Origin: Clostridiaceae bacterium
Lineage (GTDB): Bacteria; Bacillota; Clostridia; Lachnospirales; Lachnospiraceae
DNA length: 49,709 nucleotides
Reading direction: 5' to 3'
NCBI GenBank assembly: GCA_021200535.1
Contig: JAJQGL010000006.1
Location: forward strand, 1-49,709
Under the pieces are notes generated by a model, which was not told the origin of the DNA, searched no databases, and was given only the letters and a program-made list of their open reading frames with translations. Positions 34,598 through 43,767 of this stretch are shown one piece after another. Each line of letters starts with the position of its first letter. The stretch's first letter is position 1. The position numbers and the translations under genes are program-made.

Positions 34598-36886
34598 TTA
34601 TGGCAGTTCCACGCCTAAGCTTTCCCTGGCAACCTCTTGGATTTTCCCCACCGGAATAATGGTTAATTTTTTTCGGATTTCTTCCGGTATTTCCTCCAGA
34701 TCTTCTACATTTTTTTGTGGAATCAGCACCGTTTTCACACCGGCACGCTGTGCCGCCATCAGCTTTTCCGGAAGCCCTCCGATCGGAAGCACTTCACCGC
34801 GCAGAGAAAGCTCTCCGGTCATTGCAAGCTGTTTTTTGACCGGTTTTTCCAAAATCAGAGAGGAAAGTGCCGTAAATAAAGTAATTCCGGCGGATGGACC
34901 ATCCTTGGGCGTCGCCCCCTCTGGTACATGAATGTGGATATCTGTCTTATCAAAATCTTTTTTCTGATTCGCATAGACTGCCTTCGCAAGCGTAAAGGCA
35001 ATCTCTGCCGATTCCTTCATCACATCTCCCAGCTGTCCGGTAATCTGGATTTTTCCGCTCCCCTTTGTAAATAATGTCTCAATAAAAAGAATTTCACCGC
35101 CTGCCTGTGTCCACGCAAGCCCGGTTGCCACACCCGGCATTGTCTTTTTCAATGCTTCATCATGGTGCAGGTGCTTTTTTCCAAGAATATCATGCAAATT
35201 TTGTTCCGTAACCACTACCTTTTCCTGTTCCTGCTCCAAAAGCTGTACCGCCGCATAACGGCATATTTTATCCAACTGCTTTTTTAAACCTCTGACACCG
35301 GCTTCCATTGTATATTCATCAATAATGGTTTTCAGCGCTTTCTGCTGAATGGCCACCTGCCCCTTTTTCAGCCCTGCGTCTTTCACTGCCTTCGGAAGCA
35401 AATGTTTTCTGGCAATGTGATATTTTTCAACCGGCGTATAGCCAGACAGGCTGATTACCTCCATACGGTCCATGAGCGGTTTTGGTATGCTCTCTGTCGA
35501 ATTGGCCGTACAGATAAAAAACACCTTGGAGAGATCATACGGCACATTCAGATAATGGTCGACAAACGACACATTCTGCTCCGGATCCAGAACCTCCAGC
35601 AGGGCACTGGCAGGATCACCGTGAATTTCACTTGCCAGCTTATCAATCTCGTCCAAAACCATAACCGGATTGCTGACTCCTGCGCGCCGAATGCCTTCCA
35701 TGATGCGTCCGGCCATTGCACCGACATAGGTTCTCCTGTGTCCACGGATTTCAGCTTCATCCCGGATGCCTCCCAGACTGATACGCACATATTTTCTGCC
35801 CATAGCCTCAGCAATACTGTGCCCCATACTGGTTTTTCCAGTTCCCGGCGCACCTGTAAACAAAAGAATTGAACCGGTCTGCCTGCCCTTCAGGCTGGTG
35901 ACTGCCAGCTGCTCCAACACCCTCTTTTTTACCTTATCCAGCCCGTAATGCTCCTTATCCAGCACCTTTCTTGCTTTCGCAAGATCAAGCGGCATTTCCG
36001 GCTCCTCTTTCCATGACAGCGTTGTCACAAAGTCCAGATAATCATATAACGTGCCATATTCATGCCCGCTGCTTCCCTCCATCTCAAAGCGGTGCAGCAC
36101 TCTGTCCGCCTCCCGGCGCGCCTCTTCCGGCATTCCGGCAGCCTCAATCTTTTTGGCAAAAAGCTCTGCCTCAGAAAGATTCTCATCATCTAATTCCTGC
36201 AGCTCCTCTTCCAGATATTTCATCTGTTTACGGATGGCCGCAACCTTATATGCATCCTGCTGTTCCTTTGTCATTTTATTCTTGATCTCTTCATTGACAG
36301 AACGAATGCTAAGCATCTGACGAATGCTTTCTAACAAGAGATGGTAACGCTTTTTGAGCGAATTTTCAGCAAGAATGGCAAAACGCTCCTCCGCGTCTAA
36401 TGCCAGATATCCGCCAATATTTGTCGCCGCCTCATGCATGGTTTTCCAACGCCTGATATAACTGCGTATTACCGCATTTCCCGGCACATCTTTCACCAGT
36501 GCCTCCGCATATTGCTTAAATTCCCGCAGACAGCTTTCCGCCTCTTCCGGCGACAGATCATTTTCATCAACTACAATTTCATAGGATGCGTCTACCCGAT
36601 CCTCCTGAACGAAAACATCCTGAATCCGGACGCGCTCTCCCGTTTCTACCTGAAAAAGAAGGTTTCCATCTGCGTTTGTCACAGATGACGCCTGCGCCAG
36701 AATACCAATCTCATAAAAATCATCTGCACAAAGCGAGCCTCGTTCCTTCTGCTCCCTGATTGGAACAATCAAAAACGTATCTTCATTTTTTATATTTTCA
36801 ATCTCTGCAGCGGAAAACACTTCTTCCTGGACATGAATCTGCACATTCGATAAAATTAACGTATCATATACCGGTATCACTAACAT
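34598..36886 (-). CDS. lon: ATP-dependent protease Lon (LonA)
   Basis: 762 residues with the full LonA layout. Residues 1 to about 190 are the N-terminal substrate-binding domain. Then comes a coiled region and the AAA+ module with Walker A GAPGTGKT at 345-352 and Walker B MVLDEIDK near 409. The protease domain has catalytic S665 in PKDGPSAG and K708 in LPEKLM. Lon degrades damaged and regulatory proteins. AGGAAGG precedes the ATG at 36886. Upstream are a consensus promoter and a CIRCE operator, so HrcA-controlled heat-shock regulation is likely. It converges on ppk1; in E. coli polyphosphate is known to stimulate Lon. Confidence 0.97.
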   Translation of the reverse strand: MLVIPVYDTLILSNVQIHVQEEVFSAAEIENIKNEDTFLIVPIREQKERGSLCADDFYEIGILAQASSVTNADGNLLFQVETGERVRIQDVFVQEDRVDASYEIVVDENDLSPEEAESCLREFKQYAEALVKDVPGNAVIRSYIRRWKTMHEAATNIGGYLALDAEERFAILAENSLKKRYHLLLESIRQMLSIRSVNEEIKNKMTKEQQDAYKVAAIRKQMKYLEEELQELDDENLSEAELFAKKIEAAGMPEEARREADRVLHRFEMEGSSGHEYGTLYDYLDFVTTLSWKEEPEMPLDLAKARKVLDKEHYGLDKVKKRVLEQLAVTSLKGRQTGSILLFTGAPGTGKTSMGHSIAEAMGRKYVRISLGGIRDEAEIRGHRRTYVGAMAGRIMEGIRRAGVSNPVMVLDEIDKLASEIHGDPASALLEVLDPEQNVSFVDHYLNVPYDLSKVFFICTANSTESIPKPLMDRMEVISLSGYTPVEKYHIARKHLLPKAVKDAGLKKGQVAIQQKALKTIIDEYTMEAGVRGLKKQLDKICRYAAVQLLEQEQEKVVVTEQNLHDILGKKHLHHDEALKKTMPGVATGLAWTQAGGEILFIETLFTKGSGKIQITGQLGDVMKESAEIAFTLAKAVYANQKKDFDKTDIHIHVPEGATPKDGPSAGITLFTALSSLILEKPVKKQLAMTGELSLRGEVLPIGGLPEKLMAAQRAGVKTVLIPQKNVEDLEEIPEEIRKKLTIIPVGKIQEVARESLGVELP

Positions 36887-36938
36887 AACTCTATCCTTCC
36901 TTTCCTCAACTGCTCTTCCTGTTGCAGTGCTTTATTTG

Positions 36939-36965
36939 TTAGCACTTTATGTAAACGAGTGCTAA
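36939..36965 (-). promoter_or_regulatory. CIRCE operator (HrcA site) upstream of lon
   Basis: TTAGCACTT, nine bases, then GAGTGCTAA. The consensus is TTAGCACTC-N9-GAGTGCTAA, so only one base differs and the spacing is exact. It lies between the lon promoter and the start codon, where HrcA binding would block transcription. Confidence 0.9.
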
Positions 36966-37027
36966 CAGTTTTTTAAAAAGAAAACGCAAACCATGTAGTC
37001 TGCGCATACCATATTCTCATAAAAAGA

Positions 37028-37056
37028 ATAGTAGCATTATCCTGCTTTCTTGTCAA
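37028..37056 (-). promoter_or_regulatory. Sigma-70-type promoter for lon
   Basis: On the minus strand, consensus TTGACA (37051-37056), a 17-bp spacer and TACTAT (37028-37033). The start would be near 37021, placing CIRCE in the 5' untranslated region. Confidence 0.7.
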
Positions 37057-37141
37057 GCCATTTTCCTGCTTTCTCTTTGCATATTTTCTGCAGCTGCGCC
37101 GTATACTTCACTAAGGAATTTTCCATGGAAAGGATTTTCCC

Positions 37142-38380
37142 ATGAAAACATCAGCTTTCAAAAAGCATTTATACCGCCTGTGTTCATCTATTCTTCTGTT
37201 CTGCCTTCTGCTGTACCCGCCTGGCCAGTCTTGCTCTGTACAGGCTGAAAATGAGGCAGATTCCTCATCAGAGAGCGCCAATGAGGATCTTGACATCACC
37301 GCCAAATCAGCTGTGCTAATCGAAAATAACAGCGGGCGGATTTTGTATCAAAAAAATAAAGACAAGGAGCTGGTTCCTGCCAGCATTACAAAAATCATGA
37401 CACTGCTTCTGATTTTTGATGCAATTAACGCCGGCAAAATCACTTTAGAGGATTCTGTAACCGTCAGTGAATATGCATCTGAAATGGGAGGCTCTCAGGT
37501 TTATCTGGAAGCCGGGGAAACACAGACAGTCAATGACATGATCAAATGCATCAGTATCGCCAGCGCCAATGATGCCGCCGTCGCCATGGCCGAATACATA
37601 GGCGGCTCAGAAACAGCCTTTGTTAAGCTTATGAACGAAAAAGCAGAGGCGCTGGGAATGCAGCATACTCATTTTAAAAACTGCAACGGTCTTGATGATA
37701 CGATCGAAAGCGGACACTACAGCAGCGCCTATGACGTTGCGCTGATGTCCCGTGCGCTGATCACCAATTATCCGCAAATTTCAAATTATTCAACCATCTG
37801 GATGGATGAAATCACACATACAACTAAAAAAGGCGAAACAAAATTCGGTTTAACCAATACCAACAAATTAATTCGCACTTACGAGGGGATTACCGGGCTA
37901 AAAACCGGTTCTACCTCAAAAGCAAAATATTGCCTTTCTGCTACCGCAAAACGAAACGGAATCAGTTTAACTGCTGTTGTGATGGCGGCTCCAGACCCAA
38001 AAATACGTTTTACCCAGGCTGCAAGCCTGCTTGACTATGGGTTTGCCAACTGCACAAGCTATGAAGAAAAGGCTGATGATATCCCACTGACAGACAGGCG
38101 TCTGGCCCACGGCACAAAAGCAACCATTACCCCGCGGGTAGAAACCTCTTTTTCCTATACCCTGACAAACCAGGAAAACGCTGAAATGATAAAACGCAGC
38201 ATCCAATATGACAAAAACCTCACCGCCCCCATCCGGGAGGGTGATACAATCGGATCCGTTGTGTATACGCTGAATGGGGAAGAAATCGGTTCCCTGCCAA
38301 TCCTTGCTGCCGAAACCATAGAGAAAGCAACCTTACTGGACTATTTAAAAAACACATGGGAACGGTTTGTCTTTTCCTAA
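37142..38380 (+). CDS. D-alanyl-D-alanine carboxypeptidase (low-molecular-mass PBP, DacA type)
   Basis: 412 residues. A signal peptide covers the first 35 or so. The serine peptidase S11 domain has all three motifs: SxxK as S81-I-T-K84, SxN as S141-A-N143, and KTG as K254-T-G256. The C-terminal part after about 300 is the beta-rich PBP5-C domain, and the last residues form an amphipathic helix (LLDYLKNTWERFVF) that would tether it to the membrane. It trims the terminal D-alanine of peptidoglycan stem peptides; in spore-formers relatives also act on cortex. AAGGA lies 9 nt before the ATG. A TTGCAT/TATACT pair at 37077-37107 has a rather long 19-bp spacer and is only a weak promoter candidate. 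Confidence 0.92.
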   Translation: MKTSAFKKHLYRLCSSILLFCLLLYPPGQSCSVQAENEADSSSESANEDLDITAKSAVLIENNSGRILYQKNKDKELVPASITKIMTLLLIFDAINAGKITLEDSVTVSEYASEMGGSQVYLEAGETQTVNDMIKCISIASANDAAVAMAEYIGGSETAFVKLMNEKAEALGMQHTHFKNCNGLDDTIESGHYSSAYDVALMSRALITNYPQISNYSTIWMDEITHTTKKGETKFGLTNTNKLIRTYEGITGLKTGSTSKAKYCLSATAKRNGISLTAVVMAAPDPKIRFTQAASLLDYGFANCTSYEEKADDIPLTDRRLAHGTKATITPRVETSFSYTLTNQENAEMIKRSIQYDKNLTAPIREGDTIGSVVYTLNGEEIGSLPILAAETIEKATLLDYLKNTWERFVFS

Positions 38381-38386
38381 CCCAAA

Positions 38387-38415
38387 GACACCGCAGGCAG
38401 TCTGCCTGCGGTGTC
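38387..38415 (+). terminator. Hairpin after the carboxypeptidase gene
   Basis: GACACCGCAGGCA and TGCCTGCGGTGTC form a perfect 13-bp stem with a 3-nt loop, 6 bp past the stop codon. No T-run follows in either direction, so termination may be weak or the hairpin may protect the mRNA end. Confidence 0.45.
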
Positions 38416-38456
38416 CCTGATAAAACCTTTTCGAATGAACCGGACTAAATACTGAT

Positions 38457-39500
38457 TTATTCTTCTTCGTTTTCAAACGTTCCGTAAGTAAAATTATTTT
38501 TTCCGTTGTAGTCAAAGATAAATGAATTGAGCGCCTCCGCATTCGCTGAAGTATCCAGTGTAGAGTTAACGCCATCTGTCATTACCAGGCAGGAGCCTAC
38601 GCTAAATTCATCCTTTCCCCCGCTGCGGTAATATCCACTGATTGGGATCTGCAGCTGGTGTATGGTTGTCGTTCCCATGGAAACCACATCCATAATATAC
38701 GAAATAATTTTATCATTGGATAAATCTGTCGTTACATTTTTCAAAAGCTTATTGGCAATCTGAATCCATTCGGTTTTCGGCAATGCCTTTACTTTGTCAA
38801 ACACCGCATTAATTACTGTCCGCTGACGCCAAGTACGCCCGTAATCGTCACGCAGTCCGTTGACCGTAGTCCCGCTTTTTCGGATACGGCAATATCCGAG
38901 TGCCTGCGCACCATTCAGCGTCTGTTTTCCAACTTTAACATTCCGGTATTTTTTCGGCTTAATATAATTTGTTGTGTTCAGGTATTCTGCTTCTGACTCC
39001 GTCACCTCTACCTCAACGCCTCCAACTGCGTCAACTACATCGACAAATGCATCAAATCCGATCTCCACATAACCGTCCAGCTCAATATTAAAATTTGTGG
39101 CAATCGTCTTGTATAAAAGTTCAATTCCGCCATAGGAATTGGCAGCATTCAGTTTACTGTACCCATAGCCCGGAATCTCTACATATAAATCCCTCATTAA
39201 CGAAGTTGTTTTTAATGTATTATGCTTTAAATCCATTGTCGCTATAATCATTGTGTCAGTCAGACCGGCGGCACTATAATTCGATTCCTCTCGGTAATCA
39301 TTTCCGATAACCAGAATATTTACAATGTCACTGTCCGAATTGACCTTTATGCCGCTTAGATCAACATTTTCCAATACCGTGTCATAGTCGCGGTTTACCT
39401 GATTAAGCGTATCAAAGAAAACAGTCTGTGCCTTTGCCACAAAAAAACCGGCCGTGGCGCTGATCACCAAAAGTAAACTAAATACAATTTTTTTCCACAT
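38457..39500 (-). CDS. LytR-CpsA-Psr (LCP) family protein, copy 1
   Basis: 347 residues. A short cytoplasmic start (MWKK), one transmembrane helix, then an extracellular LCP domain. Conserved features are NILVIGNDYRE, TTSLMRDLYVEIPG with the phosphate-binding Arg, KLNAANSYGG, ALGYCRIRKSG and DDYGRTWRQRTV. LCP enzymes attach teichoic-acid-like or capsular polymers to peptidoglycan; no polymer genes are nearby. The start at 39500 has AAAGGG upstream. The frame is open to 39632, but that part consists of 38-bp repeats whose length is not a multiple of three. It is a paralogue of the next upstream gene and has its own promoter and a long repeat-bearing leader. Confidence 0.9.
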   Translation of the reverse strand: MWKKIVFSLLLVISATAGFFVAKAQTVFFDTLNQVNRDYDTVLENVDLSGIKVNSDSDIVNILVIGNDYREESNYSAAGLTDTMIIATMDLKHNTLKTTSLMRDLYVEIPGYGYSKLNAANSYGGIELLYKTIATNFNIELDGYVEIGFDAFVDVVDAVGGVEVEVTESEAEYLNTTNYIKPKKYRNVKVGKQTLNGAQALGYCRIRKSGTTVNGLRDDYGRTWRQRTVINAVFDKVKALPKTEWIQIANKLLKNVTTDLSNDKIISYIMDVVSMGTTTIHQLQIPISGYYRSGGKDEFSVGSCLVMTDGVNSTLDTSANAEALNSFIFDYNGKNNFTYGTFENEEE

Positions 39501-39545
39501 AGATCGTACCCTTTCTCTCTTATCGTATCCTAAAAGCTTTTTTTC

Positions 39546-39569
39546 ATGCAGCATTCCGAAATGCTGCAT
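39546..39569 (-). promoter_or_regulatory. Perfect hairpin in the leader of LCP copy 1
   Basis: ATGCAGCATT and AATGCTGCAT form a 10-bp stem with a 4-nt loop, 46 nt upstream of the start codon and overlapping the last of the 38-bp repeats. No T-run follows on the transcribed strand, so it is not a terminator for this gene. Confidence 0.55.
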
Positions 39570-39674
39570 ACACACTATGCCGCTGTAAATGCACTGCAAT
39601 GCTGTATACACGTTATGCCGCTGTAAATGCACTGCAATGCTGTATACACGCTATGCCGCTGTAGATGCACTGCA
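39561..39674 (-). repeat. Three tandem 38-bp repeats in the leader of LCP copy 1
   Basis: Units are 39561-39598, 39599-39636 and 39637-39674, each ATGCTG[CT]ATACAC then [AG][CT]TATGCCGCTGTA and [AG]ATGCACTGCA. They differ at only a few positions, with a partial fourth copy after 39674. They lie between the promoter and the start codon, so they would be transcribed. Confidence 0.85.
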
Positions 39675-39735
39675 GCGCTGCATGCTCTCTAAGATGCAGT
39701 ATACAAACAGCAGAGCGCACTTTTACGCCATGCTT

Positions 39736-39764
39736 ATTTTACATGATAAGAAACATTTATGCAA
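39736..39764 (-). promoter_or_regulatory. Promoter candidate for LCP copy 1
   Basis: On the minus strand, TTGCAT (39759-39764), a 17-bp spacer and TAAAAT (39736-39741), just after the stop of LCP copy 2. The leader would be about 230 nt. Confidence 0.5.
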
Positions 39765-39766
39765 TC

Positions 39767-40810
39767 CTATTCCGCAGAAAACTCATCCTGTCCATCATAT
39801 TTTAAAATAAATTTTTTCAAAATACGCGCATTTTCTGAAACATCATACTCACTAGTCGTTCCGTTTGTCGGAACAAGAGAATATTTCGGGTACAGCGAAG
39901 TATATGCTTCGTCTGAATTGCTAAAATAATACCCCTCATACGGAATCTGCAGCTGGTGTACCTGAAGCGTCCCCATGCTGATTACATCTTTCATATAGCT
40001 CATAATCGTATCATTGTCCAAATCTGTGCTGATTGACTTAAATACCTTGTTTGCAATATCAATCCACTCAGAGCTGGACATTCCTTTTACCTTGTCAAAC
40101 AAGGCGCTGAGCACCGTGCGCTGGCGCCATGTACGCCCGTAATCATCTGTCAGCCCATTCACGGTAACCGTACCGCCTTTGCGAATCCGGCAGTACCCCA
40201 ATGCCTGTGCTCCGTTTAGTGTCTGCTTGCCCACCTTAACGGTCCGGTATTTTTTCGGCTTAATGTAATTCGTTGTATTCAGGTAATCTGCTTCCGACTG
40301 GGTCAGCTCCACCTCAACGCCGCCGACCGCATTAATCACTTTTACAAACGCATTAAAATTTACTTTCAGATAACCGTCCAATTTTATATTAAAATTTTGG
40401 GCAATCGTTTTATAAAGGTTTTTCACACCGCCCTCTCCATAGGAAAATGAATGGTTCAACCGGTTTACTTCACCATCTGTCGTCATGTCAACCAGCATGT
40501 CTCTCATCAGGGAAGTCAGCTTTAACGTGTTGTGTTTTTTATCGATTGTGGCAATCATCATAACATCCGGTAATCCGCTCGCCGTATAATTGTCCTCTTT
40601 CCGATAATCATCCCCTACCAGAAGAAGATTGATAATCTCATCATCGGACTCCACATCAATTCCGCTCAAATCGACATCCTTTAATATGGAATCGGTATCC
40701 CTGGTCACCTGATTGAGCGTGTGATTCAACGTGCTCTGCACCTTTGCCATTCCAAAGCCAACGCCTGCACTGAGCAAAATCAACACTCCCAACACAATTT
40801 TCTTCCACAT
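39767..40810 (-). CDS. LytR-CpsA-Psr (LCP) family protein, copy 2
   Basis: 347 residues, exactly the same length as copy 1 and similar throughout. One N-terminal transmembrane helix, then the LCP domain with NLLLVGDDYRK, LTSLMRDMLVDM, RLNHSFSYGEGG, YCRIRKGG and DDYGRTWRQRTVL. The strongest shared block is TNYIKPKKYR followed by VKVGKQTLNGAQALGY. The start at 40810 has GGGAGGGG 8 nt upstream. As for copy 1, the likely role is attaching an envelope polymer to the wall; the two may differ in substrate. The gene order, copy 2 then copy 1, with separate promoters suggests duplication followed by separate regulation. Confidence 0.9.
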   Translation of the reverse strand: MWKKIVLGVLILLSAGVGFGMAKVQSTLNHTLNQVTRDTDSILKDVDLSGIDVESDDEIINLLLVGDDYRKEDNYTASGLPDVMMIATIDKKHNTLKLTSLMRDMLVDMTTDGEVNRLNHSFSYGEGGVKNLYKTIAQNFNIKLDGYLKVNFNAFVKVINAVGGVEVELTQSEADYLNTTNYIKPKKYRTVKVGKQTLNGAQALGYCRIRKGGTVTVNGLTDDYGRTWRQRTVLSALFDKVKGMSSSEWIDIANKVFKSISTDLDNDTIMSYMKDVISMGTLQVHQLQIPYEGYYFSNSDEAYTSLYPKYSLVPTNGTTSEYDVSENARILKKFILKYDGQDEFSAE

Positions 40811-40908
40811 AACACAACCCCTCCCACATATGTATTGCTTCGGCTGCCTGATGGCAAACATACCTCATCAGCCTCCGAAATAACTGTTAATCTGGATATA
40901 CGTTATCC

Positions 40909-40937
40909 ATTGTAGCATGCGGCCTATAAAAAAACAA
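40909..40937 (-). promoter_or_regulatory. Promoter candidate for LCP copy 2
   Basis: On the minus strand, TTGTTT (40932-40937), a 17-bp spacer ending in TGC, and TACAAT (40909-40914): an extended -10 promoter. Confidence 0.45.
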
Positions 40938-41055
40938 GCAAGAGTTTTCCCGCAAAAACAGCGCTGTTGTGGTGCAGCCTGCATGCTTCTTCCTTATCGT
41001 TACTATTCACAGTCCTCCGCCGATATGCGTAAAAGTGACAATCTTCTGCGAACAT

Positions 41056-41084
41056 TTGTATGTATTTACAAAATATGCTATAAT
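41056..41084 (+). promoter_or_regulatory. Extended -10 promoter for the DUF4321 gene
   Basis: TTGTAT (41056-41061), a 17-bp spacer ending in TGC, and a consensus TATAAT (41079-41084), 40 bp upstream of the start codon. Confidence 0.6.
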
Positions 41085-41124
41085 TCGGGGGCAGAATTAA
41101 AAAAATATAACTGGAGGTACCTAT

Positions 41125-41385
41125 ATGGCAAGAGGAGCAGGAAAAAACAACTGGGCATTATTTTTATTATTACTGGCAGGAATTGTACTGGGAAGTTTTA
41201 TTGCACAGGCAGCTTCCGGAATATCCGCGCTTTCATGGCTGAATTACGGAAAAAGCTTTGGGATCACGTCACCCCTGAAGCTGGATCTCGGAATACTGGT
41301 CCTGACATTTGCCCTGTCCATCAAAATTACGATCGGAAGCATTGTCGGTGTGATCATTGGTATCATTATCTATCACTTTATCTGA
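41125..41385 (+). CDS. Small membrane protein, DUF4321
   Basis: 86 residues with two hydrophobic helices (about 10-30 and 57-84) separated by a short polar loop containing YGKSFGITSPLKLDLGILVL. The pattern and length match DUF4321, a widespread clostridial family without assigned function. TGGAGG lies 7 nt before the ATG at 41125. It stands alone with its own extended -10 promoter and a following hairpin, and is divergent from the LCP genes. Confidence 0.8.
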   Translation: MARGAGKNNWALFLLLLAGIVLGSFIAQAASGISALSWLNYGKSFGITSPLKLDLGILVLTFALSIKITIGSIVGVIIGIIIYHFI

Positions 41386-41400
41386 AACGAAAACGCCCAA

Positions 41401-41446
41401 AAAGCCCCCATAGGCCAGATCATTCCATCCGGCTTATGGGGGCTTT
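41401..41446. terminator. Terminator between the DUF4321 and hydratase genes
   Basis: AAAGCCCCCATA (41401-41412) pairs with TATGGGGGCTTT (41435-41446). On the minus strand the stem is followed by a run of five Ts, so it should stop transcription from the hydratase gene best; on the plus strand only three Ts follow. Confidence 0.65.
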
Positions 41447-41472
41447 CCGCAAAATACCTGTCTTAATTTATT

Positions 41473-43761
41473 TTACATCTGTGACTTATAATAATTAATC
41501 AGACATCCCTTAGCAATGATATCTCTTTCATCATCGGTCAGATCGCCGAGACGAAGATCAAATTCTTTCATATCATCCCCGACAACATACGCCTTAATCA
41601 CATCCGTCTTTTCTGTCACTGCTTTCCTGATATCACGGATAAAGATATAGTCTCCATTTTTAAACGGAATCTCATCCGGATAGAGAAATGGAAGCATTCC
41701 CCAGTTGATCAGGTTTGAGCGGTAACGCTTTGTCGCATATTCCTTTGCGATATTTGCCATACCGCCTAAGACCTTCTGACAGGATGCTGCCTGCTCGCGC
41801 GCTGAACCGTCCCCAGGCTTGACCGCATAAATCATGCTGCCAATCTGCGTTTCTTCCGGCTTAACCGTAAATTTCCCGTTGATTTTATCAAATACATCCT
41901 GAATCTCCGGAAGCGCTGCAAAGATATCTTCGCCTGCCACACGCGCTTTTTCCCCTGCCTGCACTGCCTTTGCCTTTCCGACATATTCCGGATCCTTACG
42001 GGACAATGTAAATTCAGCAAGTCCCAGCGGATTAGAACGGAACGAAGAAGTTTCTCCGGAAGGGATCAGTTCATCTGTCGTGGTAACCGGGTCATGGATC
42101 TCAGAAACTACCTTTAAAACCATATTGTCCGTGAGCGCTGTCATTTCCGGCCAGTCTTTAATATTCGGACCAAACTTGATCTGGACAGACGGATCTGCTT
42201 TACCGATGCCATTATAGACACGGTTTTCATAAATTGTGCTGTCAAAGAAATATTTTGGCTTCCTGTAGTCGGCGTCTATGTCCGTAGCAGCTGTCAGATA
42301 GCCCTGGTTTGCCGCTGTTGCCGCAATCGAGCGGGCGTCCATCAGCGCAACAGATGCAATCTGTCCGTTTGTGATCTTAGAGCCTTCCCGATTCGGGAAA
42401 TTACGTGTCGAATGCCGGATAGACAAACCGTTATTCGGAGGCACATCCCCTGCTCCAAAGCAAGGACCGCAGAAAGCAGAACGCACCGTTGCGCCGGTTT
42501 TCATCAGATCAGTAATGGTTCCGTTTTTCACAAGCTCCATAAATACCGGCTGACTGGACGGATAGACACTCAGTGAAAATTCATCTGCTCCAATGTAGCT
42601 GCCCCTGAGAATATCTGCTGCATCACAGATATTTTCAAAACCGCCGCCGGCACATCCGGCAATCACACCCTGCTCCACATAAAGCCTGCCATTCCTTACC
42701 TTATCCTTTAATGTGTATTGGATTTTGCTGTTGTCCAGACTAACCAGCGCTTTCTTTTCCACATCATCTAAAATATCCAGCAGATTCGCATTTAACTCGT
42801 CAATCGTATAGACATTGCTCGGATGGAACGGCATTGCAATCATCGGCTTAATCTCAGACAGATCCACATAAACCATGCCATCATAATACGCAACAGCAGC
42901 CGGCTTTAACTCTTTGTAATCCTCCGGCCGTTTGTGAATCTCATAAAATTCCCTGATCTGATCATCCGTCGTCCAAATAGATGACAGACAGGTTGTCTCT
43001 GTCGTCATGACATCTACACCGATTCGGAAATCTGCTGACAAATTCGCTACACCGTCACCTACAAATTCCATTACTTTATTTTTGACATAGCCATTGCTAA
43101 ATACTGCGCCGATAATCGCCAATGCAATATCCTGCGGACCGACTCCTTTCTGCGGCTTTCCTGTCAGATAAATCGCAACGACACCCGGTTTTGCAATGTC
43201 GTATGTACGGTTCAGAAGCTGCTTTACAAGCTCCGGTCCGCCTTCGCCCATTGCCATTGTCCCCAGCGCCCCATAGCGGGTATGGGAATCGGAACCCAGC
43301 ACCATTTTTCCACCGCCGGCAAGCATTTCCCTTGCAAACTGGTGAATGACTGCCTGATGCGGCGGCACATACATTCCGCCATATTTTTTTGCACAGGATA
43401 AGCCAAACATATGGTCATCCTCATTGATGGTACCGCCTACTGCACAAAGACTGTTATGGCAGTTCGTCAGTACATAGGGAACCGGAAATTTTTCCAATCC
43501 GGAAGCTCTTGCTGTCTGAATGATTCCGACAAACGTAATATCATGTGAGGTCAGCTTATCAAACTTAATCTGGAGATTTTCCATATTGCCTGAAGTATTA
43601 TGAGACTCTAAAATGCCATAAGCCATAGTTCCCTTTGCTGCCTCGTCCTTTGATGGTATACTGCCGCACTTCTGCTGCAAAACAGCCGCGCTGTCTGCAT
43701 TGTCCTCTACAATGTCTTTTCCGTTGACCAGATACACACCGTTGTCATATAACTTAATCAT
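41473..43761 (-). CDS. Aconitase-superfamily hydratase (YbhJ-like)
   Basis: 762 residues. The N-terminal two thirds is the aconitase catalytic region, with [33 protein letters not shown] and the cluster-binding [16 protein letters not shown], followed by [14 protein letters not shown]. The C-terminal swivel part has [13 protein letters not shown] and the closing IFIRDIRKA region. Length and layout resemble E. coli YbhJ more than AcnA, AcnB or LeuCD, and the substrate of that group is not established to my knowledge. The ATG at 43761 has GAGG 6 nt upstream. The leader carries an 18-bp palindrome and an element shared with leuB, hinting at joint control with branched-chain amino acid or 2-oxo-acid metabolism. 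Citrate synthase and isocitrate dehydrogenase are absent here. Confidence 0.82.
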   Translation of the reverse strand: MIKLYDNGVYLVNGKDIVEDNADSAAVLQQKCGSIPSKDEAAKGTMAYGILESHNTSGNMENLQIKFDKLTSHDITFVGIIQTARASGLEKFPVPYVLTNCHNSLCAVGGTINEDDHMFGLSCAKKYGGMYVPPHQAVIHQFAREMLAGGGKMVLGSDSHTRYGALGTMAMGEGGPELVKQLLNRTYDIAKPGVVAIYLTGKPQKGVGPQDIALAIIGAVFSNGYVKNKVMEFVGDGVANLSADFRIGVDVMTTETTCLSSIWTTDDQIREFYEIHKRPEDYKELKPAAVAYYDGMVYVDLSEIKPMIAMPFHPSNVYTIDELNANLLDILDDVEKKALVSLDNSKIQYTLKDKVRNGRLYVEQGVIAGCAGGGFENICDAADILRGSYIGADEFSLSVYPSSQPVFMELVKNGTITDLMKTGATVRSAFCGPCFGAGDVPPNNGLSIRHSTRNFPNREGSKITNGQIASVALMDARSIAATAANQGYLTAATDIDADYRKPKYFFDSTIYENRVYNGIGKADPSVQIKFGPNIKDWPEMTALTDNMVLKVVSEIHDPVTTTDELIPSGETSSFRSNPLGLAEFTLSRKDPEYVGKAKAVQAGEKARVAGEDIFAALPEIQDVFDKINGKFTVKPEETQIGSMIYAVKPGDGSAREQAASCQKVLGGMANIAKEYATKRYRSNLINWGMLPFLYPDEIPFKNGDYIFIRDIRKAVTEKTDVIKAYVVGDDMKEFDLRLGDLTDDERDIIAKGCLINYYKSQM

Positions 43762-43767
43762 ATCTTA

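Noticed and set aside
39561-39674. A CRISPR-like array
   Set aside because: The three 38-bp units are directly adjacent with no spacers, and no cas gene is present.
40917-41498. A 193-codon plus-strand frame across the DUF4321 gene
   Set aside because: It overlaps the promoter, coding region and terminator of the DUF4321 gene in another frame and looks random in composition.
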